A stretch of DNA of 64,000 nt. Source: Chamaelirium japonicum (taxonomy: Eukaryota > Streptophyta > Magnoliopsida > Liliales > Melanthiaceae). The notes under the pieces are model-generated. The model worked only from the letters and a program-made list of their open reading frames with translations. It made no database searches and was not told where the DNA came from. This document shows positions 28,504 to 42,770 of this stretch, piece after piece. Every line of letters begins with the position of its first letter. Within the stretch, counting starts at the first letter, position 1. The position numbers and the translations under genes are program-made. The stretch spans positions 30,409,209 through 30,473,208 of the forward strand of contig OX393549.1 in the NCBI GenBank assembly GCA_947650365.1, given 5' to 3'.

Positions 28504-28563
28504 CGTACGATCCATTCTAATTCATTCGTACGATCGTACGAATGAATTAGAATGGATCGTACG
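28504..28563. repeat. Perfect 60-bp palindrome at an orientation switch
   Basis: The two 30-base arms, 28504-28533 and 28534-28563, are exact reverse complements with no spacer. The centre is CGTACGATCGTACG, with forward monomers to the left and reverse monomers to the right. The equivalent site in the first segmental copy (centre 5121/5122) has one mismatch in an arm. Such a site could extrude a cruciform or act as an inversion hinge. Confidence 0.85.
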
Positions 28564-28715
28564 AATGAATTAGAATAGATTGTGCGAATGAATTAGAATG
28601 GATCGTACGAATGAATTAGAATGGATCGTACGAATGAGTAAGAATGGATCGTACGAATGAATTAGAATGGATCGTACGAATGAATTAGAATGGATCGTAC
28701 GAATAAATTAGAATG

Positions 28716-28720
28716 GATAC
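28716..28720. other. Empty target site paralogous to the LTR insertion
   Basis: GATAC occurs once here, inside AATGGATACATTCGTCCG. The left side matches the sequence up to 5308 and the right side matches the sequence from 8193. It is the unoccupied counterpart of the LTR insertion in the other segmental copy. Confidence 0.85.
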
Positions 28721-31700
28721 ATTCGTCCGAATGAATTAGAATGGATCATACGAATGAGTAAGAATGGATCGTTCGAATGAAATAGAATAGATTGTACGAA
28801 TGAATTAGAATAGATCCTACGAATGAATTAGAATGGATCGTGTGAAATACGAATGAATTAGAATGGCTATATTCGTGCAAATGAATTAGAATAGATCGTA
28901 TGAATGTATTACAATGGATCGTATGAGTGAATTAGAATGGATCGTGCTAATGAATTAGAATGGATTGTATGAATGAATTAGAATGGATCGTACGAATGAA
29001 TTAGAATGGATCGTACGAAAGAATTAGAATGGATCGTACGAATGAACTAGAATGGATACATTCGTGCGAATGAATTAGAATGGATCGTACGAATGAATTA
29101 GAATGGATCGTGCGAATGAATTAGAATGGATCGTATGAATGAATTAGAATAGATCGTATGAATGAATTAGAATGGATCGTATGAATGAATTAGAATAGAT
29201 CGTACGAATGAATTAGAATGGATTGTACGAATAAATTAGAATGGATACATTCGTCCGAAAGAATTAGAATGGATCATACGAATGAGTAAGAATGGATCGT
29301 ACGAATGAAATAGAATAGATTGTACGAATGAATTAGAATGGATCCTACGAATGAATTAGAATGGATCGTGTCAAAGAATTAGAATGGATTGTATGAATGA
29401 ATTAGAATGGATCGTATGAATGAATTAGAATGGATCGTGCGAATGAATTCGAATGGATCGTACGAATTCATTCTAATTCATTCATACAATCCATTCTAAT
29501 TCTTTCACACGATCTATTCTAAGTCATTCGTAGGATCCATTCTAATTCATTCGTACAATCGATTCTATTTCATTCGTACGATCCATTCTTACTCATTCGT
29601 ATGATCCATTCTAACTCATTCGGACGAATGTATCCATTCTAATTTATTCGTATGATCCATTCTAATTCATTCGTACGATCTATTCTAATTCATTCGTACG
29701 ATCCATTCAAATTCATTCATACGATCTATTCTAACTCATTCATACAATCCATCCTAATTCTTTCACACGATCCATTCTAATTCATTCGTACGATCCATTC
29801 TAATTCATTCGCACAATCCATTCTATTTCATTCGTACGATCCATTCTTACTCATTCGTATGATCCATTCTAATTCATTCGCACGAATGTATCCATAATGG
29901 ATCATACAAATGAGTAAGAATGGATCGTACAAATGAAATAGAATGGATTGTGCAAATGAATTAGAATGGACCGTACGAATGAATTAGAATGGATACATTC
30001 CTACGAATGAATTAGAATGGATCGGACGAATGAATTAGAATGGATCGTACGAATGAATTAGAATGGATCGTATGAATGAATTAGAATGGATCGTACGAAT
30101 AAATTAGAATGGATACATTCGTCCGAATGAATTAGAATGGATCATACGAATGAGTAAGAATGGATCGTACGAATAAAATAGAATAGATTGTACGAATGAA
30201 TTAGAATGGATTCGTACGAATGAATTAGAATGGATACATTCGTGCGAATGAGTTAGAATGGATCGTACGAATGAAATAGAATGGATTGTGCGAATGAATT
30301 AGAATGGATCATACGAATGAATTAGAATGGATCGTACGAATTAATTAGAATGGATACATTCGTGCGAATGAATTAGAATGGATTGTATGAATAAATTAGA
30401 ATGGATCGTACGAATGAATTAGAATGGATCATACGAATTAATTAGAATGGATCATACGAATGAATTAGAATGGATCGTACGAATGAATTAGAATGGATCG
30501 TACGAATGAAATTGAATGGATACATTCGTGCGAATGAATTAGAATGGATTGTGCGAATGAATAAGAACTGATCGTACGAATGAATTAGAATGGATCGTAC
30601 GAATGAATTAGAATGGATCTTTCGAATGAATTAGAATGGATCGTACGAATGAATTAGAATGGATCGTACGAATGAATTAGAATGGATCGTACGAATGAAC
30701 TAGAATGGATCGTACCAATGAGTAAGAATGGATCGTACGAATGAATAGAATGAATTAGAATGGATCGGACGAATGAATTAGAATGGATAGTGCGAATGAA
30801 TTAGAATGGATCGTATGAATGAATTAGAATGGATCGTACGAATGAATTAGAATGGATCATGCGAATGAATTAGAATGGATCGTACGAATGAATTAGAATG
30901 GATCGTGTGAAAGAATTAGAATGGATCGTACGAATGAATTAGAATGGATCGTGCGAATGAATTAGAATGGATCGTACGAATGAATTAGAATGGATACATT
31001 TGTGCGAATGAATTAGAATGGATCGTACGAATGAATTAGAATGGATCGTATGAATGAATTAGAATCGATCGTACGAATGAATTAGAATGGATCGTGCGAA
31101 TGACTTAGAATGGATCATACGAATGAATTAGAATGGATCGTACGAATGAACTAGAATGGATACATTCGTGCGAATGAATTAGAATGGATCGTACGAATGA
31201 ATTAGAATGGATCGTGCGAATGAATTAGAATGGATCTTACGAATGAATTAGAATGGATCGTACGAATGAATTAGAATGGATCGTACGAATGAATTAGAAT
31301 GGATCGTACGAATGAATTAGAATGGATCGTGCTAATGAATAAGAATGGATCGTACCAATGAGTAAGAATGGATCGTACGAATGAATAGAATGGATCGTAT
31401 GAATGAATTAGAATAGATACATTCGTGTGAATGAATTGGAATGGATCGTATGAATGAATTAGAATAGATTTTGTGAAAGAATTAGAATGGATTAGAATGG
31501 ATCGTACTTTGAATTAGAATGGATACATTCGTGCGAATGAATTAGAATGGATCGGACGAATGAATTAGAATGGATCGTACGAATGAATTAGAATGGATCG
31601 TACGAATGAATTAGAATAGATTGTACGAATGAATTAGAATGGATCAAATGAATGAATTAGAATAGTTACATTCATGCGAATGAATTAGAATGGATCGTAC

Positions 31701-32137
31701 GAATGGATTAGAATGGATCGTACGAATAGATTAGAATGGATACATTCGTGCGAATGAATTAGAATGTATCGTACGAATGAATTAGAATGGATCGTACGAA
31801 TGAATTAGAATAGATTTTACGAATGAATTAGAATGGATCGTACGAATGAATTAGAATGGATCGTACGAATGAATTAGAATGGATACATTCGTGCGAATGA
31901 ATTAGAATGGATCGGACGAATGAATTAGAATGGATCGTACGAATGAATTAGAATGGATCAAATGAATGAATTAGAATGGTTACATTCATGCGAATGAATT
32001 AAAATGGATCGTACGGAATGAATTAGAATGGATTGTATGAATGAATTAGAATGGATACATTCGTGCGAATGAATTAGAATGGATCATATGAATGAGTAAA
32101 AATGGATCGTACGAATGAAATAGAATGGATTGTACGA

Positions 32138-35100
32138 ATGAATTAGAATGGGCCGTACAAATGAATTAGAATGGATCGTACGAATGAATTAGAATGGCTT
32201 GCACGAATGAATTAGAATAGATCGTACGAATGAATTAGAATGGATCATGTGAAAGAATTAGAATGGATTGTATGAATGAATTAGAATGGATCATACGAAT
32301 GAATTAGAATGGATCGTACAAAGGAATTAGAATGGATACATTCGTGCGAATGAATTAGAATGGATACATTCGTGCGAAAGAATTAGAATAGATCGTATGA
32401 ATGAATTAGAATAGATCCTATGAATGAATTAGAATGGATCGTGCGAATGAATTAGAATGGATCGTACGAATGAATTAGAATAGATCGTACGAATGAATTA
32501 GAATAGATCGTACGAATGAATTAGAATGGATCGTGTGAAAGAATTAGAATGGATCGTACGAATGAATTAGAATGGATCGTGCGAATGAATTAGAATGGAT
32601 CGTATGAATGAATTAGAATGGATCGTGCTAATGAATTAGAATAGATCATACGAATGAGTAAGAATGGATCGTACGAATGAAATAGAATGGATTGTACGAA
32701 TGAATTAGAATGGATCGTACAAATGAATTAGAATGGATCGTACGAATGAAATAGAATGGATTGCACGAATGAATTAGAATGGATTGTACGAATGAATTAG
32801 AATGGATCGTACCAATGAATTAGAATAGATCGTACGAATGAATTAGAATGGATCGTACGAATGAATTAGAATGGATCGTGTGAAAGAATTAGAATGGATC
32901 CTACAAATGAATTAGAATGGATTAGAATGGATCGTGCGAATGAATTAGAATGGATCGTACGAATGAATTAGAATGGATTGTAGGAATGAATTAGAATGGA
33001 TCTTACGAATGAATTAGAATGGATCGTACGAATGAATTAGATTGGATCCTACGAATGAATTAGAATGGATATATTCGTGCGAATGAATTAGAATGGATCG
33101 TATGAATGAATTAGAATGGATCGTACGAATGAATTAGAATGGATCGTACGAATAAATTAGAATGGATACATTCGTCCGAATGAATTAGAATGGATCATAC
33201 GAATGAGTAAGAATGGATCGTACGAATAAAATAGAATAGATTGTACGAATGAATTAGAATGGATCCTACGAATGAATTAGAATGGATCTTGTGAAAGAAT
33301 TAGAATGGATTGTATGAATGAATTAGAATGGATCGTATGAATGAATTAGAATGGATCGTGCGAATGAATTCGAATGGATCGTACGAATTCATTCTAATTC
33401 ATTCATACAATCCATTCTAATTCTTTCACACAATCTATTCTAATTCATTCGTAGGATCCATTCTAATTCATTCGTACAATCTATTCTATTTCATTCGTAC
33501 GATCCATTCTTACTCATTCGTATGATTCATTCTAATTCATTCGGACGAATGTATCCATTCTAATTTATTCGTACGATCCATTCTAATTCATCTGTACCAT
33601 CCATTCTAATTCATTCGTACGATCCATTCTAATTCATTCGTCCGATCCAATCTAATTCATTCGCACGAATGTATCCATTCTAATTCATTCGTACGGTCCA
33701 TTCTAATTCATTCGCACAATCCATTCTATTTTATTCGTACGATCCATTCTTACTCATTCGTATGATCCATTATGCATACATTCGTGCGAATGAATTAGAA
33801 TAGATCATACGAATGAGTAAGAATGGATCGTACGAATGAAATAGAATGGATTGTGCGAATGAATTAGAATGAATCGTACGAATGAATTAGAATGGATCGT
33901 GTGAAAGAATTAGAATGGATTGTATGAATGAATTAGAATAGATCGTATGAATGAATTAGAATGGATCGTATGATTGAATTAGAATGGATCGTACGAATAA
34001 ACTAGAATGGATACATTCGTGCAAATGAATTAGAATGGATCGTACGAATGAATTAGAATGGATCGTACGAATGAATTAGAATGGATCTTACGAATGAATT
34101 AGAATGGATCGTATGAGTGAATTAGAATGGATCGTACGAATGAACTAGAATGGATCGTACGAATGAACTAGAATGGATACATTCGTGCGAATGAATTAGA
34201 ATGGATCGTACGAATGAATTAGAATGGATCGTACGATTCATTCTAATTCATTCGTACGATCCATTCTAATACATTCGTACGATTCATGCTAATTCATTCG
34301 CACGATCCATTCTAATTCATTCGTACGATCCATTCTTATTCATTCATACGATCCATTCCAATTCATTCACACAATCCATTCTAATTCATTCGTACAATCC
34401 ATTCTAATTCATTCGTATGATCCATTCTAACTCATTCGGTGGATCCATTCTAATTCATTCGTACGATCCATTCTAATTCATTCCCACGATCCATTCTAAT
34501 TTATTCGTACGATCCATTCTAATTCATTCGTACGATCTATTCTAATTCATTCGCACGAATGTAACTATTCTAATTCATTCATACGATTCATTCTAATTCA
34601 TTCGTATGAGCTATTCTAATTCATTCGTACGATCCATTCTAATTCATTAATGGAACGTACGAATGAATTAGAATGGATCGTGTGAAAGAATTAGAATGGA
34701 TTGTATGAATGAATTAGAATGAATTCGTACGATCCATTCTAAATCATTAGCACGATCCATTTTAATTCGTTCGTACGATCCATTCTAATTCATTCACACG
34801 ATCCATTCTAATTCATTCATACAATCCATTCTAATTCTTTCACACGATCCATTCTAATTCATTCGGACGAATGTATCCATTCTAATTTATTCATACGATC
34901 CATTCTAATTCATTCGTACGATCCATTCTAATTCATTCGTACGATCCATTCTAATTCATTCGTCCGATCCATTCTAATTCATTCGCACGAATGTATCCAT
35001 TCTAATTCATTCGTACGGTCCATTCTAATTCATTCGCACAATCCATTCTATTTCATTCGTACGATCCATTCTTACTCATTCGTATGATCCCTTATGGATA

Positions 35101-38100
35101 TATTCGTGCGAATGAATTAGAATGGATCATACGAATGAGTAAGAATGGATCGTACGAATGAAATAGAATGGATTGTGCGAATGAATTAGAATGGATCACA
35201 CGAATGAATTAGAATGGATCGTGTGAAGGAATTAGAATGGATTGTATGAATGAATTAGAATAGATCGTATGAATGAATTAGAATGGATCGTACGAATGAA
35301 TTAGAATGGATCGTACGAATGAATTAGAATGGATCGTACGAATGAATTAGAATGGATCGTACGAATGAATTAGAATGGATCTTACGAATGAATTAGAATG
35401 GAACGTACGAATGAATTAGAATGGATCGTACGAATAAATTAGAATGGATACATTCGTCCGAATGAATTAGAATGGATCATACGAATGAGTAAGAATGGAT
35501 CGTATGAATGAAATAGAATAGATTGTACGAATGAATTAGAATGGATCCTACGAATGAATTAGAATGGATCGTGTGAAAGAATTAGAATGGATTATATGAA
35601 TGAATTAGAATGGATCGTGCGAATGAATTAGAATGGATCGTACGAATGAATTAGAATGGATCGTGCTAATGAATTAGAATTGATCGAACGAATGAATTAG
35701 CATGGATCGTGCTAATGAATTAGAATGGAACGTACGAATGAATTAGAATGGATCGTGTGAAAGAATTAGAATGGATTGTATGAATGAATTAGAATGAATT
35801 CGTACGATCCATTCGAATTCATTCGCACGATCCATTCTAATTCATTCATACGATCCATTCTAATTCATTCATACAATCCATTCTAATTCTTTCACATGAT
35901 CAATTCTAATTCATTCATAGGATCCATTCTAATTCATTCATACAATCCATTCTAATCCATTCGTACGATCCATTCTAATTCATTCGTACGATCCATTCTA
36001 ATTCATTCGTACGATCCATTCTAATTCATTCATACAATCCATTCTAATTCATTCGCACGAATGTATCCATTCTAATCCATTCGTACGATCCATTCTAATT
36101 CATTCGTAAGATCCATTCTAATTCATTCGTACGATCCATTCTAATTCATTCGTACGATCCATTCTAATTCATTCGCACGAATGTATCCATTCTAATTCAT
36201 TCGTACAATCCATTCTATTTCATTCGTACGATCCATTCTTACTCATTCGTATGATCCATTCTAATTCATTCGTACGATCCATTCTAATTCATTCGCACGA
36301 TCCATTCTAATTCATTCATACGATCCATTCTAATTCATTCATACGATCCATTCTAATTCATTCCTACGATCCATTCTAATTCATTCGCCCGATCCATTCT
36401 AATTCATTCATACGATCCATTCTATTCGAATGGATCATGTGATCCATTCGAATTCAGTCACACGATCCATTCTAATTCATTCATACGATCCATTCTAATT
36501 CATTCATACAATGCATTCTAATTCTTTCACACGATCCATTCTAATTCATTCGTACGATCCATTCTAATTCATTCGTACAATCCATTCTATTTCATTTGTA
36601 CGATCAATTCTTACTCATTCGTATGATCTATTCTAATTCATTCGTACGATCCATTCTAATTCATTTGTACGATCCATTCTAATTCTTTCACACGATCCAT
36701 TCTAATTCATTCGTAGGATCCATTCTAATTCATTCGTACAATCTATTCTATTTCATTCGTACGATCTATTCTTACTCATTCATATGATCCATTCTAATTC
36801 ATTCGGACGAATGTATCCATTCTAATTTATTCGTACGATCCATTCTAATTCATTCGTACGATCCATTCTAATTCATTCGTACGATCCATTCTTACTCATT
36901 CGTATGATCCATTCTAATTCATTCGTACGATACATTCTAATTCATTCGTACGATCCATTCTAATTCATTCGCACAATCTATTCTAATTCATTCGTACGAT
37001 CCATTCTAATTCATTCGTACGATCGTACGAATGAATTAGAATGGATTGTACGGAATGAATTAGAATGGATTGTATGAATGAATTAGAATGGATACATTCG
37101 TGCGAATGAATTACAATGGATCATACGAATGAGTAAGAATGGATCGTACGAATGAAATAGAATGGATTGTACGAATGAATTAGAATGGATCGTACAAATG
37201 AATTAGAATGGATCGTACGAATGAATTAGAATGGATCATACGAATGAGCAAGAATGGATCGTACAAATGAAATAGAATGGATTGTACGAATGAATTAGAA
37301 TGGATCGTACGAATGAATTAGAATGGATCGTGTGAAAGAATTAGAATGCATTGTATGAATGAATTAGAATGGATCGTATGAATGAATTAGAATGGATCGT
37401 ATGAATGAATTAGAATGGATCGTACGAATGAATTAGAATGGATCATGTGAAAGAATTAGAATGGATCGTACGAATGAATTAGAATGGATCGTGCGAATGA
37501 ATTAGAATGGATCGTACGAATGAATTAGAATGGATACATTTGTGCGAATGAATTAGAATGGATCGTACGAATGAATTAGAATGGATCGTATGAATGAATT
37601 AGAATGGATCGTACGAATGAATTAGAATGGATCGTGCGAATGAATTAGAATGGATCGTACGAATGAATTAGAATGGATCGTACGAATGAACTAGAATGGA
37701 TACATTCGTGCGAATGAATTAGAATGGATCGTACGAATGAATTAGAATGGATCGGACGAATGAATTAGAATGGATCGTACGAATGAATTAGAATGGATCG
37801 TACGAATGAATTAGAATGGATCGTATTCCATTCTAATTCATTCATACGATCCATTCTAATTCATTCACACGATCTATTCTAATTCATTCGTAGGATCCAT
37901 TCTAATTTATTCGTACAATCTATTCTATTTCATTCGTACGATCCATTCTAATTCATTCGTACGATCCATTCTAATTCATTCGTACGATCCATTCTAATTC
38001 ATTCCTACGATCCATTCTAATTCATTCGTACGATCCATTCTAATTCACTCATACGATCCAATCTAATACATTCATACGATCCATTTTAATTCATTCGCAC

Positions 38101-39338
38101 AAATGTATCCATTCTAATTCATTCGTACGATCCATTCTAATTCATTCGCACGATCCATTCTAATTCATTCGTACGATCCATTCTAATTCATTCGTACGAT
38201 CCATTCTAATTCATTCGCACGATCCATTCTAATTCATTCGCACGAATGTATCCATTCTAATTCATTCGTACGATCCATTCTAATTCATTCGTACGATCCA
38301 TTCTAATTCATTCGTACGATCCATTCTAATTAATTCGTATGATCCATTCTAATTCATTCGTACGATCCATTCTAATTCATTCATACAATCCATTCTAATT
38401 CATTCGCACGAATGTATCTATTCAAATTAATTCGTACGATCCATTCTAATTCATTCGTATGATCCATTCTAATTCATTCGCACAATCCATTCTATTTCAT
38501 TCGTACGATCCATTCTTACTCATTGGTACGATCCATTCTAATTCATTCGCACGAATGTATCCATTCAAATTCATTCGTACGAATCCATTCTAATTCATTC
38601 GTACAATCTATTCTATTTCATTCGTACGATCCATTCTTACTCATTCGTATGATCCATTCTAATTCATTCGGACGAATGTATCCATTCTAATTTATTCGTA
38701 CGATCCATTCTAATTCATTCGTACGATCCATTCTAATTCATTCGTACGATCCATTCTAATTCATTCGTCCGATCCATTCTAATTCATTCGCACGAATGTA
38801 TCCATTCTAATTCATTCGTACGATCCATTCTAATTCATTCGTACGATCCATTCTAATTCATTCGTAAGATACATTCTAATTCATTCGTACGATCCATTCT
38901 AATTCATTCGTACGATCCATTCTAATTCATTCGCACGAATATATCCATTCTAGTTCATTCGTACGATCTATTCTAATTCATTCGCATGGATCGTGCATTC
39001 GTACGATCCATTCTAATTCATTCATAAGATCCATTCTAATTCATTCGTACGATCCATTCTAATTCATTCGTATGATCCATTCTAATTCATTCGCACGAAT
39101 GTATCCATTGTAGTTCATTCGTACGATCCATTCTAATTCATTCGTACGATCCATTCTAATTCATTCATACGATCTATTCTAATTCATTCATACAATCCAT
39201 TCTAATTCTTTCACACGATCCATTCTTATTCATTCGTACGATCCATTCTAATTCATTCGCACAATCCATTCTATTTCATTCGTACGATCCATTCTTACTC
39301 ATTCGTATGATCCATTCTAATTCATTCGCACGAATGTA
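32138..39338. repeat. Satellite array between the segmental copy and the 3.4-kb units
   Basis: Only satellite monomers are seen. The reverse block continues to about 33385. Switches follow near 33773, 34235, 34650, 34725, 35092, 35801, 37022 and 37826, and the sequence is then forward to 39338. Short segments are shared with other places. The GATTCATTCTAATTC switch near 34231 also occurs near 3913, 27449 and 54749, and a single-monomer inversion near 36424 also occurs near 4705 and 28195. No gene or other element is seen. Confidence 0.93.
36999..37046. repeat. Perfect 48-bp palindrome at an orientation switch
   Basis: Forward monomers end and reverse monomers begin at the axis 37022/37023. 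The arms are exact reverse complements over 24 bases each. With one mismatch they extend by about five more bases. The core is the doubled CGTACGATCGTACG also seen at 28533 and 5121. Confidence 0.85.
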
Positions 39339-41543
39339 TCCATAATGGATCATACGAATGAGTAAGAATGGATCGTACGAATGAAATAGAATGGATTGTG
39401 CGAATGAATTAGAATGGACCATACGAATGAATTAGAATGGATACATTCGTGCGAATGAATTAGAATGGATCGGACGAATAAATTAGAATGGATCGTACGA
39501 ATGAATTAGAATGGATCGTACGAATGAATTAGAATGGATCGTACGAATAAATTAGAATGGATACATTCGTCCGAATGAATTAGAATGGATCATTCGAATG
39601 AGTAAGAATGGATCGTACGAATGAAATAGAATAGATTGTACGAATGAATTAGAATGGATCCTACGAATGAATTAGAATAGATCGTGTGAAAGAATTAGAA
39701 TGGATTGTATGAATAAATTAGAATGAATTCGTACGATCCATTCGAATTCATTCGCATGATCCATTCTAATTCATTCATACGATCCACACTAATTCATTCA
39801 TACAATCCATTCTAATTCTTTTACACGATCCATTCTAATTCATTCGTAGGATCCATTCTAATTCATTCGTACAATCTATTCTATTTTATTCGTACGATCC
39901 ATTCTTACTCATTCGTATGATCCATTCTAATTCATTCGGACGAATGCATCCATTCTAATTTTTTCGTACGATCCATTCTAATTCATTCGTACGATCCATT
40001 CTAATTCATTCGTCCGATCCATTCTAATTCATTCGCACGAATGTATCCATTCTAATTCATTCGTACGATCCATTCTAATTCATTCGTACGATCCATTCTA
40101 ATTCATTCGTAAGATCCATTCTAATTCATTCGTACGATCCATTCTAATTCATTCGTATGATCCATTCTAATTCATTCGCACGAATGTATCCATTCAAGTT
40201 CATTCGTACGATCCATTCTAATTCATTCGTACGATCCATTCTAATTCATTCGTACGATCCAATCTAATTCATTCTTAAGATCCATTCTAATTCATTCGTA
40301 CGATCCATTCTAATTCATTCGCACAAATGTATCCATTCTAATTCATTCGTACGATCCATTCTAATTCATTCGCACGATCCATTCTAATTCATTCGTACGA
40401 TCCATTCTAATTCATTCATACAATCCATTCTAATTCATTCGCACGAATGTATCCATTCTAATTCATTCGTACGATCAGTTCTAATTCATTCACAAAATCT
40501 ATTCTAATTCATTCATACGATCCATTCTAATTCATTCACACGAATGTATCCATTCTAATTCATTCATACGATCCATTCTAATTCATTCGTACGATCCATT
40601 CTAATTCACTCATACGATCCATTCTAATAGATTCATACGATCCATTCTAATTCATTTGCACGAATATATCCATTCTAATTCATTCGTACGATCCATTCTA
40701 ATTCCTTCGTACGATCCATTCTAATTCATTCGTACGATCTATTCTATTTCATTCGTACGATCCATTCTTACTCATTCGTACGATCCATTCTAATTCATTC
40801 GTCCGATTCATTCTAATTCATTCGCACGAATGTATCCATTCTAATTCATTCGTTCGATCAATTGTAATTCATTAGCACGATCCATTCTAATTCATTCATA
40901 CGATCCATTCTAATTCATTCGTACGATCCATTCTAATTCATTCATAGGATCCATTCTAATTCATTCATACGATCTATTCTAATTCTTTCGCACGAATGTA
41001 TCCATTCTAATTCATTCGCGCGAATGTATCCATTCTCATTCATTCGTACGATCCATTCTAATTCATTCGTACGATCCATTCTAATTCATTCATACGATCC
41101 ATTCTAATTCATTCGTACGATCCATTCTAATTCATACGCACGAATGTATCCCTTCTAGTTCATTCGTACAATCTATTCTAATTCATTCGCATGGATCGTG
41201 CATTCGTACGATCCATTCTAATTCATTCGTAAGATCCATTCTAATTCATTCGTACGATCCATTCTAATTCATTCGTACGATCCATTCTAATTCATTCGCA
41301 CGAATGTATCCATTCTAGTTCATTCGTACGATCCATTCTAATTCATTCGTACGATCCATTCTAATTCATTCATACGATCTATTCTAATTCATTCATACAA
41401 TCCATTCTAATTCTTTCACACGATCCATTCTAATTCATTCGTACGATCCATTCTAATTCATTCGCACAATCCATTCTATTTCATTCGTACGATCCATTCT
41501 TACTCATTCATATGATCCATTCTAATTCATTCGCACAAATGTA
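39339..41543. repeat. Higher-order unit, long half (L1, 2,205 bp)
   Basis: The unit starts at the forward-to-reverse junction TCCATAATGG. It has a reverse block of about 390 bp containing the ordered cassette, followed by a long forward block ending at the next TCCATAATGG. It is the first of a series. L2 starts exactly 3,432 bp later with the same internal order and a few percent of point differences by eye. Confidence 0.88.
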
Positions 41544-42770
41544 TCCATAATGGATCATACGAATGAGTAAGAATGGATCGTACGAATGAAATAGAATGGA
41601 TTGTGCGAATGAATTAGAATGGACCGTACGAATGAATTAGAATGGATACATTCGTGCGAATGAATTAGAATGGATCGGACGAATGAATTAGAATGGATCG
41701 TACGAATGAATTAGAATGGATCGTACGAATGAATTAGAATGGATCGTACGAATAAATTAGAATGGATACATTCGTCCGAATGAATTAGAATGGATCATAC
41801 GAATGAGTAAGAATGGATCGAACGAATGAAATAGAATAGATTGTACGAATGAATTAGAATGGATCCTACGAATGAATTAGAATAGATCGTGTGAAGGAAT
41901 TAGAATGGATTGTATGAATGAATTAGAATGAATTCGTACGATCCATTCGAATTCATTCGCACGATCCATTCTAATTCATTCATACGATCCATTCTAATTC
42001 ATTCATACAATCCATTCTAATTCTTTCACATGATCCATTCTAATTCATTTGTAGGATCCATTCTAATTCATTCGTACAATCTATTCTTTTTCATTCGTAC
42101 GATCCATTGTTACTCATTCGTACGATCCATTCTAATTTATTCGGACAAATGTATCCATTCTAATTTATTCGTATGATCCATTCTAATTCATTCGTACGAT
42201 CCATTCTAATTCATTCGTACTATCCATTCTAATTCATTCGTCCGATCCATTCTAATTCATTCGCACGAATGTATCCATTCTAATTCATTCGTACGATCCA
42301 TTCTAATTCATTCGCACGAATATATCCATTCTAATTCATTCGTACGATCCATTCTAATTCATTCGCACGAATATATCCATTCTAGTTCATTCGTACGATC
42401 TATTCTAATTCATTCGCATCGATTGTGCATTCGTACGATCCATTCTAATTCATTCGTAAGATCCATTCTAATTCATTCGTACGATCCATTCTAATTCATT
42501 CGTACGATCCATTCTAATTCATTCGCACGAATGTATCCATTCTAGTTCATTCGTACGATCCATTCTAATTCATTCGTACGATCCATTCTAATTCATTCAT
42601 ACGATCGATTCTAATTCATTCATACAATCCATTCTAATTCTTTCACACGATCCATTCTAATTCATTCCTACGATCCATTCTAATTCATTCGCACAATCTA
42701 TTCGATTTCATTCGTACGATCCATTCTTACTCATTCGTATGATCCATTCTAATTCATTCGCACGAATGTA
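41544..42770. repeat. Higher-order unit, short half (S1, 1,227 bp)
   Basis: It begins with TCCATAATGG and has the same reverse block as L1 but a shorter forward block. L1 plus S1 makes the 3,432-bp composite unit. Its counterpart S2 lies at 44976-46202 and is the same length. Confidence 0.88.

Larger units (their letters stand above)
23569..32137. repeat. Satellite array, second copy of the segmental duplication (no LTR)
   Basis: Position 1 of the window aligns to 23569. The offset is 23,568 at first, falls to 23,412 by 28716 through several small indels, and is 20,523-20,524 after the LTR gap. Orientation blocks follow the first copy: switches near 24132, 24850, 25500, 26311, 26656, 27450, 28533, 29464 and 29894. 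Unit markers TACCTTTGTGCATATG occur at 24172 and 25538. The copy lacks the 2,889 bp added by the insertion and duplication, so it keeps the ancestral arrangement. Confidence 0.92.
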
